A stretch of 17,044 nt of DNA from Deltaproteobacteria bacterium (GTDB lineage Bacteria; Desulfobacterota; GWC2-55-46; JAUVFY01). Location: NCBI GenBank assembly GCA_030594025.1, contig JAUVFY010000009.1, forward strand, positions 1 to 17,044, in the 5' to 3' direction. Shown piece after piece: positions 6,866-13,359 of this stretch. Position 1 is the stretch's first letter; each line of letters opens with the position of its first letter. The notes under the pieces are model-generated. The model did no database searches, had not been told where the DNA came from, and was given only the letters and a program-made list of their open reading frames with translations. Both the position numbers and the translations under genes were made by a program.

Positions 6866-7903
6866 TTAAGCTCCTTTGCGCACCTCAACGAGGCCCGCCT
6901 CTATAACGAGGGCGTTGACTATGGAAACTGCAACGGGTGTACCGCCCTTTCTGCCGACACATGTTATGAATTCGCAGCCCGAGCGCATGAGCTCGGCCTT
7001 TGACTCCTCGGCCCCCACAAAACCCACGGGCACGCCCACGACGAGCGCCGGGCGGGCCTCGCCCTCATTGATGAGCCTTAAAACCTCCCTCAGCGCCGTC
7101 GGGGCGTTACCGACGACCGCGATACCGCCGTCGATGAACCTTGCACCCTTGCGCATGGAAAAGGCCGTTTTCGTCACACCCGCTTTACGGGCCTCACGCG
7201 CAACATCCCTGTCAGAAGAAAAGCAAAAGACCCTGCCCGGAAAGCCACCGCTTCTTATGCCGGCCTCGACCATCCTTACATCCGTTACTATGTTACGACC
7301 CTCCTTTAATGCCCTTACCCCGGCCCATGGGGCAGCCGGGCTGAAGCGAAGCGTCGCCTTGTAATCAAAATCGGCCGTTGCGTGTATAACCCTTTTTACC
7401 ACGGCACTCTCGAGGGGAGAGAGACCCAATTCTCCGAGCTCTTTTTCTATGATGCCGAAACTCTCGGCTTCTATGGGGTGCCTCGGAAGATGCGGCGGGT
7501 GCGGTCTTTCTTCCAACCCCTCGGCCCTCTCAATCCTTTCGATTGCCACATCGACGAGCTTGGGATGGAACCCGAGGGTGGGTGCGACAGTGAGGTCAAG
7601 GCGGGGATACCTTTTTTTTGCATCATCAAGAAGCCGCGGCAGGTCGTTCCGTATATGCGAGCCGGTATAAAGAAAATAAGGGGCGATTATGACCTCTTCT
7701 GCTCCGTCGCGGACTATAATGTCGAGGGCCGAGAGAAAATCAGGCTCTTCGAACTGCAAGAACGCGGGTTGAACCCGGGCATAGCCGCCGGAGGCCTCGA
7801 TAGAGAGCGCCACCTCTTTTAAGACCCGGTTGGCCTCGCGTACGGGGCTTCCGTGCCCGAGAAGAAGCACCGCTTTCCTGGTACAGGGACCTGGCAATGT
7901 CAC
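6866..7903 (-). CDS. cbiXC: Fusion of sirohydrochlorin cobaltochelatase CbiX and precorrin-8X methylmutase CbiC
   Basis: This 345-residue protein joins the first and last ring-stage steps. Residues about 10-127 are a short-form CbiX chelatase: LLLGHGSPVREAN with catalytic His17, and PYFLYTGSHIRNDLP with the second metal His83. It inserts Co2+ into sirohydrochlorin. Residues about 142-345 are CbiC, which moves the C11 methyl to C12: HPIEAESFGII, then KRVIHATADFDY with catalytic His174, TDVRMVEAGI, and VVGNAPTALREVLRL, GVPVGFVGAEESK near the end. The linker (about 128-142) carries three more histidines. The start is GTG at 7903 with AAGGG 10 bases upstream. It is the first gene after the AdoCbl riboswitch and so directly controlled by it. 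Confidence 0.93.
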   Translation of the reverse strand: MTLPGPCTRKAVLLLGHGSPVREANRVLKEVALSIEASGGYARVQPAFLQFEEPDFLSALDIIVRDGAEEVIIAPYFLYTGSHIRNDLPRLLDDAKKRYPRLDLTVAPTLGFHPKLVDVAIERIERAEGLEERPHPPHLPRHPIEAESFGIIEKELGELGLSPLESAVVKRVIHATADFDYKATLRFSPAAPWAGVRALKEGRNIVTDVRMVEAGIRSGGFPGRVFCFSSDRDVAREARKAGVTKTAFSMRKGARFIDGGIAVVGNAPTALREVLRLINEGEARPALVVGVPVGFVGAEESKAELMRSGCEFITCVGRKGGTPVAVSIVNALVIEAGLVEVRKGA

Positions 7904-7960
7904 GGAGAGATTACCCTTCTAAATTAAAAAATTTAAAAAATTTAAAAGTTAAAAAATGAA

Positions 7961-7999
7961 ATAAAAAAAACCTCTCTTCGACCGAAAAAGAGAGGTTTT
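7961..7999 (-). terminator. Intrinsic terminator of the riboswitch expression platform
   Basis: On the minus strand a perfect 12-base-pair stem (AAAACCTCTCTT with AAGAGAGGTTTT, plus coordinates 7967-7978 and 7988-7999) closes a nine-base loop and runs into a U-rich tract. It lies between the cobalamin aptamer and the cbiXC start, where a ligand-controlled terminator is expected. A U-rich, nearly unstructured leader of about 60 bases follows before the GTG. Confidence 0.85.
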
Positions 8000-8060
8000 A
8001 AAGACCGGGAACCTTTATCAGCCCTCACCTTCTTTACCGTCGAAGAATTGCGTGAGGCTA

Positions 8061-8251
8061 ATCGGGGTAGGTCTCCTGACTCACGGTTCGTCCTACTCTC
8101 CCGGCCTTCCCAGCCTTGCGGCCAGTGGCCCGAATGAGATTTCGTCCCCGTTCACAGTGGCGGGTCCGTTCCCGATTCCCTGCCCTTTCTGTAGACAAAG
8201 AGCAGGCCACGGGATTCCCTTTTAAATCCCCATTGAGGGGATCTCCCCGAT
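8061..8251 (-). promoter_or_regulatory. Adenosylcobalamin riboswitch (aptamer)
   Basis: Read on the minus strand, the leader contains the ordered conserved blocks of the cobalamin aptamer. They are AAAAGGGAATCCCGTG, a GGACCCGCCACTGTGA block, the GCCACTGGCC...GGGAAGGCC block and the B12 box AGTCAGGAGACCTACC near 8068-8083. The ends close into P1: ATCGGGG (8245-8251) with CCCCGAT (8061-8067). A small hairpin TCCCC-TCAAT-GGGGA (8228-8242) sits just inside P1. The element lies upstream of ten cobalamin and cobalt genes. Binding of adenosylcobalamin should favour the terminator at 7961-7999 and switch the operon off. Confidence 0.95.
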
Positions 8252-8267
8252 AGACTTACGGGCTATA

Positions 8268-8295
8268 TATTTACATTAAACAACAAGGGTGTCAA
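8268..8295 (-). promoter_or_regulatory. Promoter of the cobalamin operon
   Basis: On the minus strand a perfect TTGACA (8290-8295) is followed after 16 bases by TAAATA (8268-8273) in an A/T-rich segment (GTAAATATAT). Transcription would start near 8261, about ten bases before the riboswitch P1 stem. The -10 match is only moderate. Confidence 0.6.
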
Positions 8296-8298
8296 GTT

Positions 8299-8341
8299 GT
8301 AAAAAAGGGGCCATGGCTCTGTTTTAACGACCGTCATGGCC
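8299..8341 (-). terminator. Second intrinsic terminator upstream of the cobalamin operon promoter
   Basis: On the minus strand GGCCATG (8335-8341) pairs with CATGGCC (8309-8315) around a 19-base loop, followed by CC and six T. It lies about 70 bases beyond the sigma-factor terminator and just before the cobalamin promoter. It either backs up that terminator or ends a short transcript that starts between the two. Confidence 0.55.
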
Positions 8342-8406
8342 GAAGCATGTCGGGTGCAGACTGGTTGAAACACTCACAAGGGAATTTCGTTTAATTTTAA
8401 CTTAAG

Positions 8407-8446
8407 TAAAAAAGGCCCCGCTAAAGTAAAACTCTCTAACGGGGCC
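8407..8446 (-). terminator. Terminator of the sigma-factor gene
   Basis: On the minus strand GGCCCCG (8440-8446) pairs with CGGGGCC (8414-8420). The stem extends inward through TTAGAG/CTTTAG with wobble pairs to a seven-base loop, and is followed by a run of six T. It lies about 37 bases after the sigma-factor stop codon. Confidence 0.85.
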
Positions 8447-8482
8447 GCAAGTCGAAAAAGGGTTCTAACCGGATTAGCTCTT

Positions 8483-9391
8483 TTAAACAGCTTCAGGGGA
8501 GCTAATCTGCCTCTCTTCGGTAATCTTCTTGAGCTTCTTAAGCGCCTTTGCCTGTATCTGCCTTACCCTCTCCCTTGTAACGCCAAAGAGTTTTCCCACC
8601 CTCTCAAGTGTCTGGGGCTCGCCGTCGAAGCCGAACCTCAATTTTAAAATCCTGCTCTCGTTGGGGTCGAGCATGGTGAGCCACTGCCTTATCTCCCCGG
8701 CCCTCTTCTCGGCGTCCACGACGTCAAAGGGAAGAGGGAACTTGTCGTCCTCGAGCTTGTCGAGGAGCACCTGGTCGGTCTGCTCGTTTATGGCGGCGTC
8801 GAGTGAATAGCTCTTCCTCGATATGGTCTTGAGTTTCGTTACATACCGCTCTGTAACGCCCATCTTGTCGGCAACCTCCACAATGCTGGGCTCCCGGTTG
8901 AGCGTGCCCTTGAGCTCCCTGGTGGCCCTCATCATCCTGGAAAGGTCGCTCGTTACGTGAATGGGCATGCGCACTATCTTGGACTGGTTTATTATGCCCC
9001 TCTCTATTGATTGTCTTATCCAGTACGTGGAGTAGGTGGAGAACTTGCAGCCCTTGGTGGCCTTGAAACGCTCTACAGACCTTATGAGCCCTATGTTCCC
9101 CTCCTCTATGAGGTCCTGAAGCGGGAGCCCCCGGTAGATGTAACGTTTTGCGATGTTTACGACGAGGCGCAGGTTGGCCTCTATCATCTGCTTTCGGGCC
9201 TCCTTGTTCCCCCGGGCTATCCTCCAGGCGAGCATCCTCTCCTGGTCGGGCGTCAGGAGGGGGTGTTTCTTGATATTGTTGAAATAGGCTTTTATCGAGT
9301 CAGTTGATGCAGTGGGTTCGCTGCCTTTTTTACCTGTCTCTTTTCTCTCTACGGGGTATTTATTGCGTATCGCTTGCTTTACGTTTTTCAT
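8483..9391 (-). CDS. rpoS: RpoS-like (group 2) sigma-70 family sigma factor
   Basis: This 302-residue protein directs RNA polymerase to promoters. Region 1.2 lies at about 31-63 (DSIKAYFNNIKKHPLLTPDQE) and region 2 at about 68-138, including EANLRLVVNIAKRY, GLPLQDLIEEGNIGLIRSVE and FSTYSTYWIRQSIERG. Region 3 is at about 146-222. Region 4 is at about 236-290, with the helix-turn-helix TLERVGKLFGVTRERVRQIQ at 261-280. It lacks the long acidic N-terminus of primary sigma factors, which points to an alternative sigma such as RpoS. The order and wording of regions 2 and 3 (NQSKIVRMPIH) are RpoS-like. The ATG has GGGAG five bases upstream. It follows the perR-prx operon, which is consistent with a general stress role. 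A primary or RpoH-type role cannot be excluded. Confidence 0.85.
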   Translation of the reverse strand: MKNVKQAIRNKYPVERKETGKKGSEPTASTDSIKAYFNNIKKHPLLTPDQERMLAWRIARGNKEARKQMIEANLRLVVNIAKRYIYRGLPLQDLIEEGNIGLIRSVERFKATKGCKFSTYSTYWIRQSIERGIINQSKIVRMPIHVTSDLSRMMRATRELKGTLNREPSIVEVADKMGVTERYVTKLKTISRKSYSLDAAINEQTDQVLLDKLEDDKFPLPFDVVDAEKRAGEIRQWLTMLDPNESRILKLRFGFDGEPQTLERVGKLFGVTRERVRQIQAKALKKLKKITEERQISSPEAV

Positions 9392-9405
9392 CTTTTCTCC
9401 CTTCC

Positions 9406-9411
9406 ATTATA
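9406..9411 (-). promoter_or_regulatory. Candidate -10 element for the sigma-factor gene
   Basis: TATAAT reads on the minus strand 14 bases before the ATG, but no convincing -35 lies at 16-18 bases upstream. A start point here would leave almost no room for the ribosome site, so this may be chance in A/T-rich sequence. Confidence 0.25.
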
Positions 9412-9446
9412 AAGATGACTAATTATTAAAGCAGCTCACCCTCTCG

Positions 9447-9484
9447 TTCGAGCCTCAAGGTCGTTTCACGACCGGGGGCCTGAA
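9447..9484 (-). other. Imperfect hairpin between peroxiredoxin and sigma-factor genes
   Basis: A perfect six-pair stem (GGTCGT/ACGACC around GAA; 9459-9473) is extended by outer arms TTCAGGCCCC and GAGGCTCGAA with a few mismatches. No T-tract follows on either strand, so it is not a standard intrinsic terminator. It may stabilise the 3' end of the perR-prx mRNA or lower read-through into the sigma gene. Confidence 0.5.
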
Positions 9485-9500
9485 CTAAAAAATTAAAAGA

Positions 9501-10094
9501 TTAAAAGTGTTCCGACGCATAAGCCTCGAGTCCTTCCTGGTCGGGCTTCATTCCCTCGTCGCCCTTCTTCCAGTTCGCCGGGCATACCTCGCCGTGCTTT
9601 TCGCTGAACTGTACGGCATCGAGGACCCTCAAGACCTCGTCAACGTTCCTGCCCAGGGGAAGGTCGTTAATGGTTATGTGACGGAGTTTTAATTGCTTGT
9701 CTATAATGAACAGACCCCTCAAGGCTATCCCCGGTTTTTCAAGGAGCACACCGTATTTAGCGGATATAGACTTGTCGAGGTCCGAGACGAGGGGATAGGC
9801 AATGTCGCCTATGCCCCCCTTCTTCCTGGGGGTATTCCTCCAGGCGATGTGGGAATAGGGGCTGTCAACAGAAACACCTATAACCTCGGTGCCCCTTTCC
9901 CTGAACTCCTCTATCCTGTCGCTTATGGACAGGATCTCCGTCGGGCAGACGAAGGTGAAATCAAGCGGGTAGAAAAACAGCACTATGTATTTACCCTTGA
10001 AATCGGAGAGTTTCATTTCCTTTATGGAGCCGTCCGGCATGACCGCCTGGGCCGTAAAATCCGGTGTCTCTCCCTGGATCCTTGCTTCTGACAT
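9501..10094 (-). CDS. Typical 2-Cys peroxiredoxin (AhpC/Prx1 type)
   Basis: This 197-residue cytoplasmic enzyme reduces H2O2 and organic hydroperoxides. The peroxidatic Cys50 lies in FYPLDFTFVCPTEI and the resolving Cys171 in HGEVCPANW, which together define the typical two-cysteine class. The GGIG segment (93-96) and the aromatic C-terminus (AYASEHF) resemble the GGLG and YF motifs that make such enzymes prone to over-oxidation. The ATG is preceded by AAAGGAGG with 9 bases between. It lies 45 bases downstream of the PerR-like repressor and no separate promoter is evident, so the two should be one operon induced by peroxide. The electron donor (AhpF, thioredoxin or other) is not in the window. 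Confidence 0.95.
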   Translation of the reverse strand: MSEARIQGETPDFTAQAVMPDGSIKEMKLSDFKGKYIVLFFYPLDFTFVCPTEILSISDRIEEFRERGTEVIGVSVDSPYSHIAWRNTPRKKGGIGDIAYPLVSDLDKSISAKYGVLLEKPGIALRGLFIIDKQLKLRHITINDLPLGRNVDEVLRVLDAVQFSEKHGEVCPANWKKGDEGMKPDQEGLEAYASEHF

Positions 10095-10139
10095 CTTCTG
10101 TTACCTCCTTTGTTTTATCTATTAAATTTCCTTTGAAAT

Positions 10140-10550
10140 CTATGAACGGCAGTTTTTACATATGCCGAAAAAATGCACGTGGTTGCCCGTGGCGATGAAC
10201 TCTTGCTCTACCTCTGCGGGGAGCCTCAACGCCGTTGAGTAATCCGCGAAGACATCTCCTATCTTCTTGCAGATGATGCAAACTATATGGTGATGGGGGT
10301 TGATGTTGGGCTCGTAGTGCTTTCTCTCGGGGTCTATGGTGATCTCAACAATCTCTTTTCTCTTTTTAAGGGCCTCGATGGTGTTGTAAACGGTGGCAAA
10401 AGATACGGTGGGATACCTCTTTTTGACATCCCTAAATATGTCCTCGGCGCTCGGATGATTGTCGGAACCCTCAAGGTACTCAAGGATGGCTATCCTCTGG
10501 GGAGTCATCTTGAAACCCCTGCGGCCGTATTTCTGTAGAACCTTTCTCAT
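10140..10550 (-). CDS. perR: PerR-like peroxide-responsive repressor (Fur family)
   Basis: This 136-residue repressor has an N-terminal winged helix (KMTPQRIAILEYL, then TVSFATVYNTIEALKK at 48-63) and a C-terminal metal-binding, dimerising half. Structural zinc cysteines are C91/C94 (CIIC) and C131/C134 (CKNC). Regulatory metal ligands are likely His32 (NHPSAEDIF), His86, His88 and Asp99. PerR has Asp near the position of Glu80 here (HYEPN), so a Fur-type iron sensor remains possible. The gene order perR-prx and the loss of long acidic tails favour PerR. The ATG at 10550 has no clear ribosome site. Its promoter and operator-like repeats suggest autoregulation. Confidence 0.88.
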   Translation of the reverse strand: MRKVLQKYGRRGFKMTPQRIAILEYLEGSDNHPSAEDIFRDVKKRYPTVSFATVYNTIEALKKRKEIVEITIDPERKHYEPNINPHHHIVCIICKKIGDVFADYSTALRLPAEVEQEFIATGNHVHFFGICKNCRS

Positions 10551-10568
10551 ATTAAAACCATTTCATAT

Positions 10569-10583
10569 TTAGAAGCATTCTTA
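10569..10583. promoter_or_regulatory. Fur/PerR-box-like inverted repeat
   Basis: Plus-strand TTAGAAGCATTCTTA has AGAA and TTCT arms around three bases and resembles TTAGAAT-type inverted repeats bound by Fur and PerR proteins. It lies just downstream of the perR start point, where bound repressor would block transcription of perR-prx. Confidence 0.5.
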
Positions 10584-10593
10584 ACCTTGAACC

Positions 10594-10622
10594 AATATAG
10601 AATATTCTGGCAACCCTGTCAA
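10594..10622 (-). promoter_or_regulatory. Promoter of perR-prx with internal palindrome
   Basis: On the minus strand TTGACA (10617-10622) and TATATT (10594-10599) are exactly 17 bases apart. A perfect ten-base palindrome AGAATATTCT (10599-10608) fills the spacer next to the -10 and shares its arms (AGAA/TTCT) with the box at 10569-10583. The start point would be near 10587, giving a leader of about 37 bases. Confidence 0.75.
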
Positions 10623-10683
10623 GTGTTTTTTTTATCTTCCGTTGGGCATCATTTGGCCGCGCTCTTAGGCCCTTGACAACGGA

Positions 10684-10696
10684 AATTGTAACAATT
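10684..10696. promoter_or_regulatory. Palindrome AATTGTAACAATT
   Basis: A perfect inverted repeat with six-base arms around one A lies five bases after a TTGACA (10673-10678) on the plus strand, upstream of the CopD-like gene. It looks like an operator for an unidentified regulator. Confidence 0.4.
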
Positions 10697-10711
10697 GTAG
10701 CTCAGGCTTAC

Positions 10712-10740
10712 TTGATTTCCGCCATATTAAGTGGAATAAT
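10712..10740 (+). promoter_or_regulatory. Candidate promoter of the CopD-like gene
   Basis: TTGATT (10712-10717), 17 bases, AATAAT (10735-10740). A start near 10747 leaves about 22 bases before the ATG, including the AAGGAG ribosome site. An alternative -35 (10673-10678) lacks a good -10. Confidence 0.45.
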
Positions 10741-10768
10741 TAGTGCCGTATTTCAAGGAGACTGAGGC

Positions 10769-11254
10769 ATGCTCTATTCGATCGTGCACATAATACACGT
10801 ACTCGGCGTGATACTGTGGATAGGCGGGCTCGCTTTTATAACGATAATCGTTTTCCCGACGTTATTGAAGACAACGGACCCCCTCCAGAAAGTGCTCCAA
10901 TTTCAAAGGATAGAACACCGGTTCGCCCCCCAGGCACGTCTCTACAATCTCGTTGTGGGGATCTCCGGGTTTACGATGATGTTCGGGATGGGCTGGCATC
11001 AGATACTCTTTACACCCCAGGGCGTGCCCCTTATGTTCATGCTCATTGTATGGGTCTTCTGGGCGGTGATGCTCTTCGGCCTCGAGCCCCTCGTTATTAA
11101 GAGGATGCTCGACAGGATGGCGAGCTCCGGTGAAGAGATGGACATAGACGGCGTTTTCAGAAGGATGAACAGGCTTCACTGGGTGATGCTTGTAATTTCC
11201 CTTGCAGCCTCTGCCGCGGGGGCAGTGCTTGTCCACGGCCCGAGGCTTTTCTAA
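10769..11254 (+). CDS. Four-helix integral membrane protein, CopD-like
   Basis: This 161-residue protein has four likely membrane helices at about 3-29, 58-78, 86-107 and 137-155. The opening HIIHVLGVILWIGGLAF resembles the first helix of CopD-type and related small cytochrome-b-like proteins. Histidines sit near helix ends (His7, His10, His50, His77, His137, His155), so haem or copper binding is possible but not shown. The start is clear: AAGGAG lies eight bases before the ATG. It is transcribed divergently from perR-prx and ends three bases from the convergent alkyltransferase gene. The function is unknown. A link to oxidative stress is suggested only by position. HemJ-like activity was considered, but the match is too weak. 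Confidence 0.8.
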   Translation: MLYSIVHIIHVLGVILWIGGLAFITIIVFPTLLKTTDPLQKVLQFQRIEHRFAPQARLYNLVVGISGFTMMFGMGWHQILFTPQGVPLMFMLIVWVFWAVMLFGLEPLVIKRMLDRMASSGEEMDIDGVFRRMNRLHWVMLVISLAASAAGAVLVHGPRLF

Positions 11255-11257
11255 GTT

Positions 11258-11803
11258 CTATTCGCCTATTACGAATCTTCCGCTTGCCGTCTGCGGGCAC
11301 CCCTCCAGGGCGAGCAAGGCCCTCTTTATCCTGGGCCCGCACGAGTATCCCCCGATATCGCCGGAAGATAAGATGACCCTGTGGCAGGGGACTATTATGG
11401 GTACGGGGTTTTTCCCGCAGGCACCCCCCGCGGCCCTGGCCCCGTGTGTTCTTCCGGCTCTTTCTGCGACCCAGGCGTAGCTCCGTACCTCGCCGAAGGG
11501 TATCTTCCTCAAGACCCCCCATACGGCCCTGGCGAAGTCCGTGCCCCGGAGGTCGAGCGGGAGGTCGAAGGTGACTTCTTTGCCCGAAAAGTACTTATCA
11601 AAGAGCCTGAAAACCGGTCTTAAAAAACCCGGCGCATCGTCTACCGGAAGCCCGTACATACCCTTCAAGTTTTCGATAAAAAAGTCCCTCTTAAGGCCGA
11701 TGGAGACCCTGCATATCCCGCGCTCCGTTGCGGCCACAAAGACAGGGCCCAGTGGGGAGCTGTATTCGCCGAAACGCGTAAGTCCCATATCCTGGAGAAA
11801 CAT
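11258..11803 (-). CDS. ogt: Methylated-DNA-[protein]-cysteine S-methyltransferase
   Basis: This 181-residue suicide enzyme removes methyl groups from O6-methylguanine in DNA. The C-terminal active domain shows FARAVWGVLRKIPFGEVRSY (helix-turn-helix region), then the acceptor motif PIIVPCHRVI with Cys140, and GYSCGPRIKRALLALEG behind it. The usual arginine finger position is occupied by a segment ERAGRTHGARAAGGACGKNP that matches the family A-R-A-V/A-G pattern. The N-terminal half is the weakly conserved domain. The ATG at 11803 has AAGG close upstream; a second ATG at codon 6 has AGGA immediately upstream and could be used. It is on its own, convergent with the CopD-like gene. No Ada-type transcription factor domain is present. 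Confidence 0.94.
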   Translation of the reverse strand: MFLQDMGLTRFGEYSSPLGPVFVAATERGICRVSIGLKRDFFIENLKGMYGLPVDDAPGFLRPVFRLFDKYFSGKEVTFDLPLDLRGTDFARAVWGVLRKIPFGEVRSYAWVAERAGRTHGARAAGGACGKNPVPIIVPCHRVILSSGDIGGYSCGPRIKRALLALEGCPQTASGRFVIGE

Positions 11804-11942
11804 CTACCTTTATGATATGAGTTTCATATTTGTACGCCCTGTAACTATTGAAGAAAAATAAAAAAAAGGGGAGAAGAAGGGGGGAATTTATCTTTCAGAG
11901 AGACATGAAAGTTCACGCCTAACAGATACCCGAAAGCACGTC

Positions 11943-13232
11943 CTACCTTTCAGCTCTGGCAACGAGGGTGCCCTTTTCGGAAAGTCTTGCGATTATATCC
12001 TCTGCCAGGGCCCTGAACCTGGGCATATCCTCCTCGGTTATCTTTCTCCTGGACGAGGACTTAACTCTTAAGGGATTCGTATACTTGCCCCTTACGATCA
12101 CCTCGTAATGGAGGTGGGGGCCGGTGGAGCGGCCGGTAGAGCCCACGTATCCGATGATATCACCCTGGCGTACCCGTTTTCCCGGCTTCATGCCCTTTTT
12201 TATGCGCGAGAGGTGGCCGTAAGCAGTGGTATACTTTTCGTTGTGCCTTATCTTTATATACTTCCCGTAACCCCTCTTCCAGCCCGCAAAGACGACCTTG
12301 CCGTCGCCCGAGGACTCGACCGGGGTTCCCCTGGGGGCCGCATAGTCTATACCGTGGTGTGGCAGGTGTTTTTTAAGTATCGGATGGAACCTCTTCTTGG
12401 TGAAGTAGCTCGATATCCGGCGGTACCTCAAGGGGGACTTAAGCAGCGTCCTCGAAAGCGAGTTTCCCTGCTCGTCATAGTAATTGCCCCTGCCCTTTTC
12501 GTCCTCGAAGTATACGGCCCTGAAAACCCTGGACGAGTTCGTAATCTCGGCTCCGAGAATCCGGCCCGTGCGTACGGGCAGGCCGTCTATGTAAAGCGTT
12601 TCATAAAGGATAGTGAAGGAATCGCCTTTTCTTATATCGAGGGCGAAGTCCACGTCCCAGGCGAATATGTCGGAAAGGGAGTGTACTACGGTCGGTTCGA
12701 GACCGAGCCTTACACCCGCCTCGTAAAGAGAGTACTCGATTGTGCCGTTTACGAGCGTGGGCTTGACGACATGGGGCACTTCGAACCTCTCTGCCCTCCA
12801 GCCGTCCTCCGAGCTGTTATCCTTCTCTATAAGGAGCCCTTTGAGGTCCGTGTAGCGGTATTCTATCCTTTCCGGTTCGCCGTCGACAATCTGTACAAAA
12901 AAGATATTTCCCTTCTGGAGATAACCGAGATCGTATACGTCCTTCGACTTCCTTGCTATAAGAAGTATCTCCTCGGGCTCGACCCCTATCTGGGACATGA
13001 TGGAGTAAAAGGTGTCTTTATCCCTGACGGTGATCTGCTTGAGTTCGGGAGGCTCGGGGATGGGGATTTCGAGTTCTTGCTGTACATTAAGACCCTTCTG
13101 GGAAGACGCCTCGGGACTGATAAAAAGCAGGAGATAGGATACGATGGAGAGGAAAAAAAAGAGAGCTACGACCAGCGGGCTGAAAAACCGCTTCTTGCGG
13201 TATCTTCTCGGGTCATTCAGTCGGTGATACAA
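11943..13232 (-). CDS. mepM: MepM-like M23 family murein DD-endopeptidase
   Basis: This 429-residue inner-membrane-anchored, periplasmic zinc hydrolase should cut peptide cross-links in peptidoglycan. Residues 1-18 are basic, followed by one membrane helix at about 19-39. An OapA/LysM-like region (about 64-118) and a central domain (about 150-265) precede the peptidase at about 270-392. Zinc ligands are His292 and Asp296 (HHGID) and His375. His340 (TAYGHLS) and His373 (GPHLHYE) are catalytic. Length and layout match MepM/ShyA. The start is TTG at 13232, with AAGGAG 11 bases upstream; no ATG is near. It has its own promoter (13306-13334). It should work with cell elongation; no divisome or transglycosylase gene is adjacent. 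Confidence 0.92.
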   Translation of the reverse strand: MYHRLNDPRRYRKKRFFSPLVVALFFFLSIVSYLLLFISPEASSQKGLNVQQELEIPIPEPPELKQITVRDKDTFYSIMSQIGVEPEEILLIARKSKDVYDLGYLQKGNIFFVQIVDGEPERIEYRYTDLKGLLIEKDNSSEDGWRAERFEVPHVVKPTLVNGTIEYSLYEAGVRLGLEPTVVHSLSDIFAWDVDFALDIRKGDSFTILYETLYIDGLPVRTGRILGAEITNSSRVFRAVYFEDEKGRGNYYDEQGNSLSRTLLKSPLRYRRISSYFTKKRFHPILKKHLPHHGIDYAAPRGTPVESSGDGKVVFAGWKRGYGKYIKIRHNEKYTTAYGHLSRIKKGMKPGKRVRQGDIIGYVGSTGRSTGPHLHYEVIVRGKYTNPLRVKSSSRRKITEEDMPRFRALAEDIIARLSEKGTLVARAER

Positions 13233-13305
13233 GTTATCTCACTCTCCTTCGAAGATGGCCCTGAATCGACATACGGCAATAGAAGCCGATAGGCAAATCC
13301 TGAAT

Positions 13306-13334
13306 ATATTAAAATAAATGATCTATGATGTCAA
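13306..13334 (-). promoter_or_regulatory. Promoter of the M23 peptidase gene
   Basis: On the minus strand TTGACA (13329-13334), 17 bases, TAATAT (13306-13311). The start would be near 13299, giving a leader of about 66 bases. The sequence is A/T-rich between the elements. Confidence 0.65.
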
Positions 13335-13359
13335 GGTGTTAATTCAGGAGGGCGTGTTT

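Noticed and set aside
7921..7960. A/T-rich AAATTTAAAA repeats as an origin or attachment site
   Set aside because: No DnaA boxes or integrase nearby; it is best explained as the U-rich leader after the riboswitch terminator.
8347..8400. A 17-codon GTG frame between the two terminators
   Set aside because: No ribosome site and overlap with the stem of the second terminator; more likely non-coding.
10769..11254. HemJ (protoporphyrinogen oxidase) identity for the four-helix protein
   Set aside because: The first helix is vaguely similar, but the conserved HemJ lysine and loop pattern is not evident and length and context do not help.
11866..11910. Terminator after the M23 gene (CTTTCA/TGAAAG hairpin near 11891-11910)
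   Set aside because: Stem of only six weak pairs with no T-run following on the minus strand.
12108..13292. Plus-strand frame of 394 codons opposite the M23 gene
   Set aside because: The minus strand carries all M23 catalytic motifs in frame; the antisense product has no recognisable domain.
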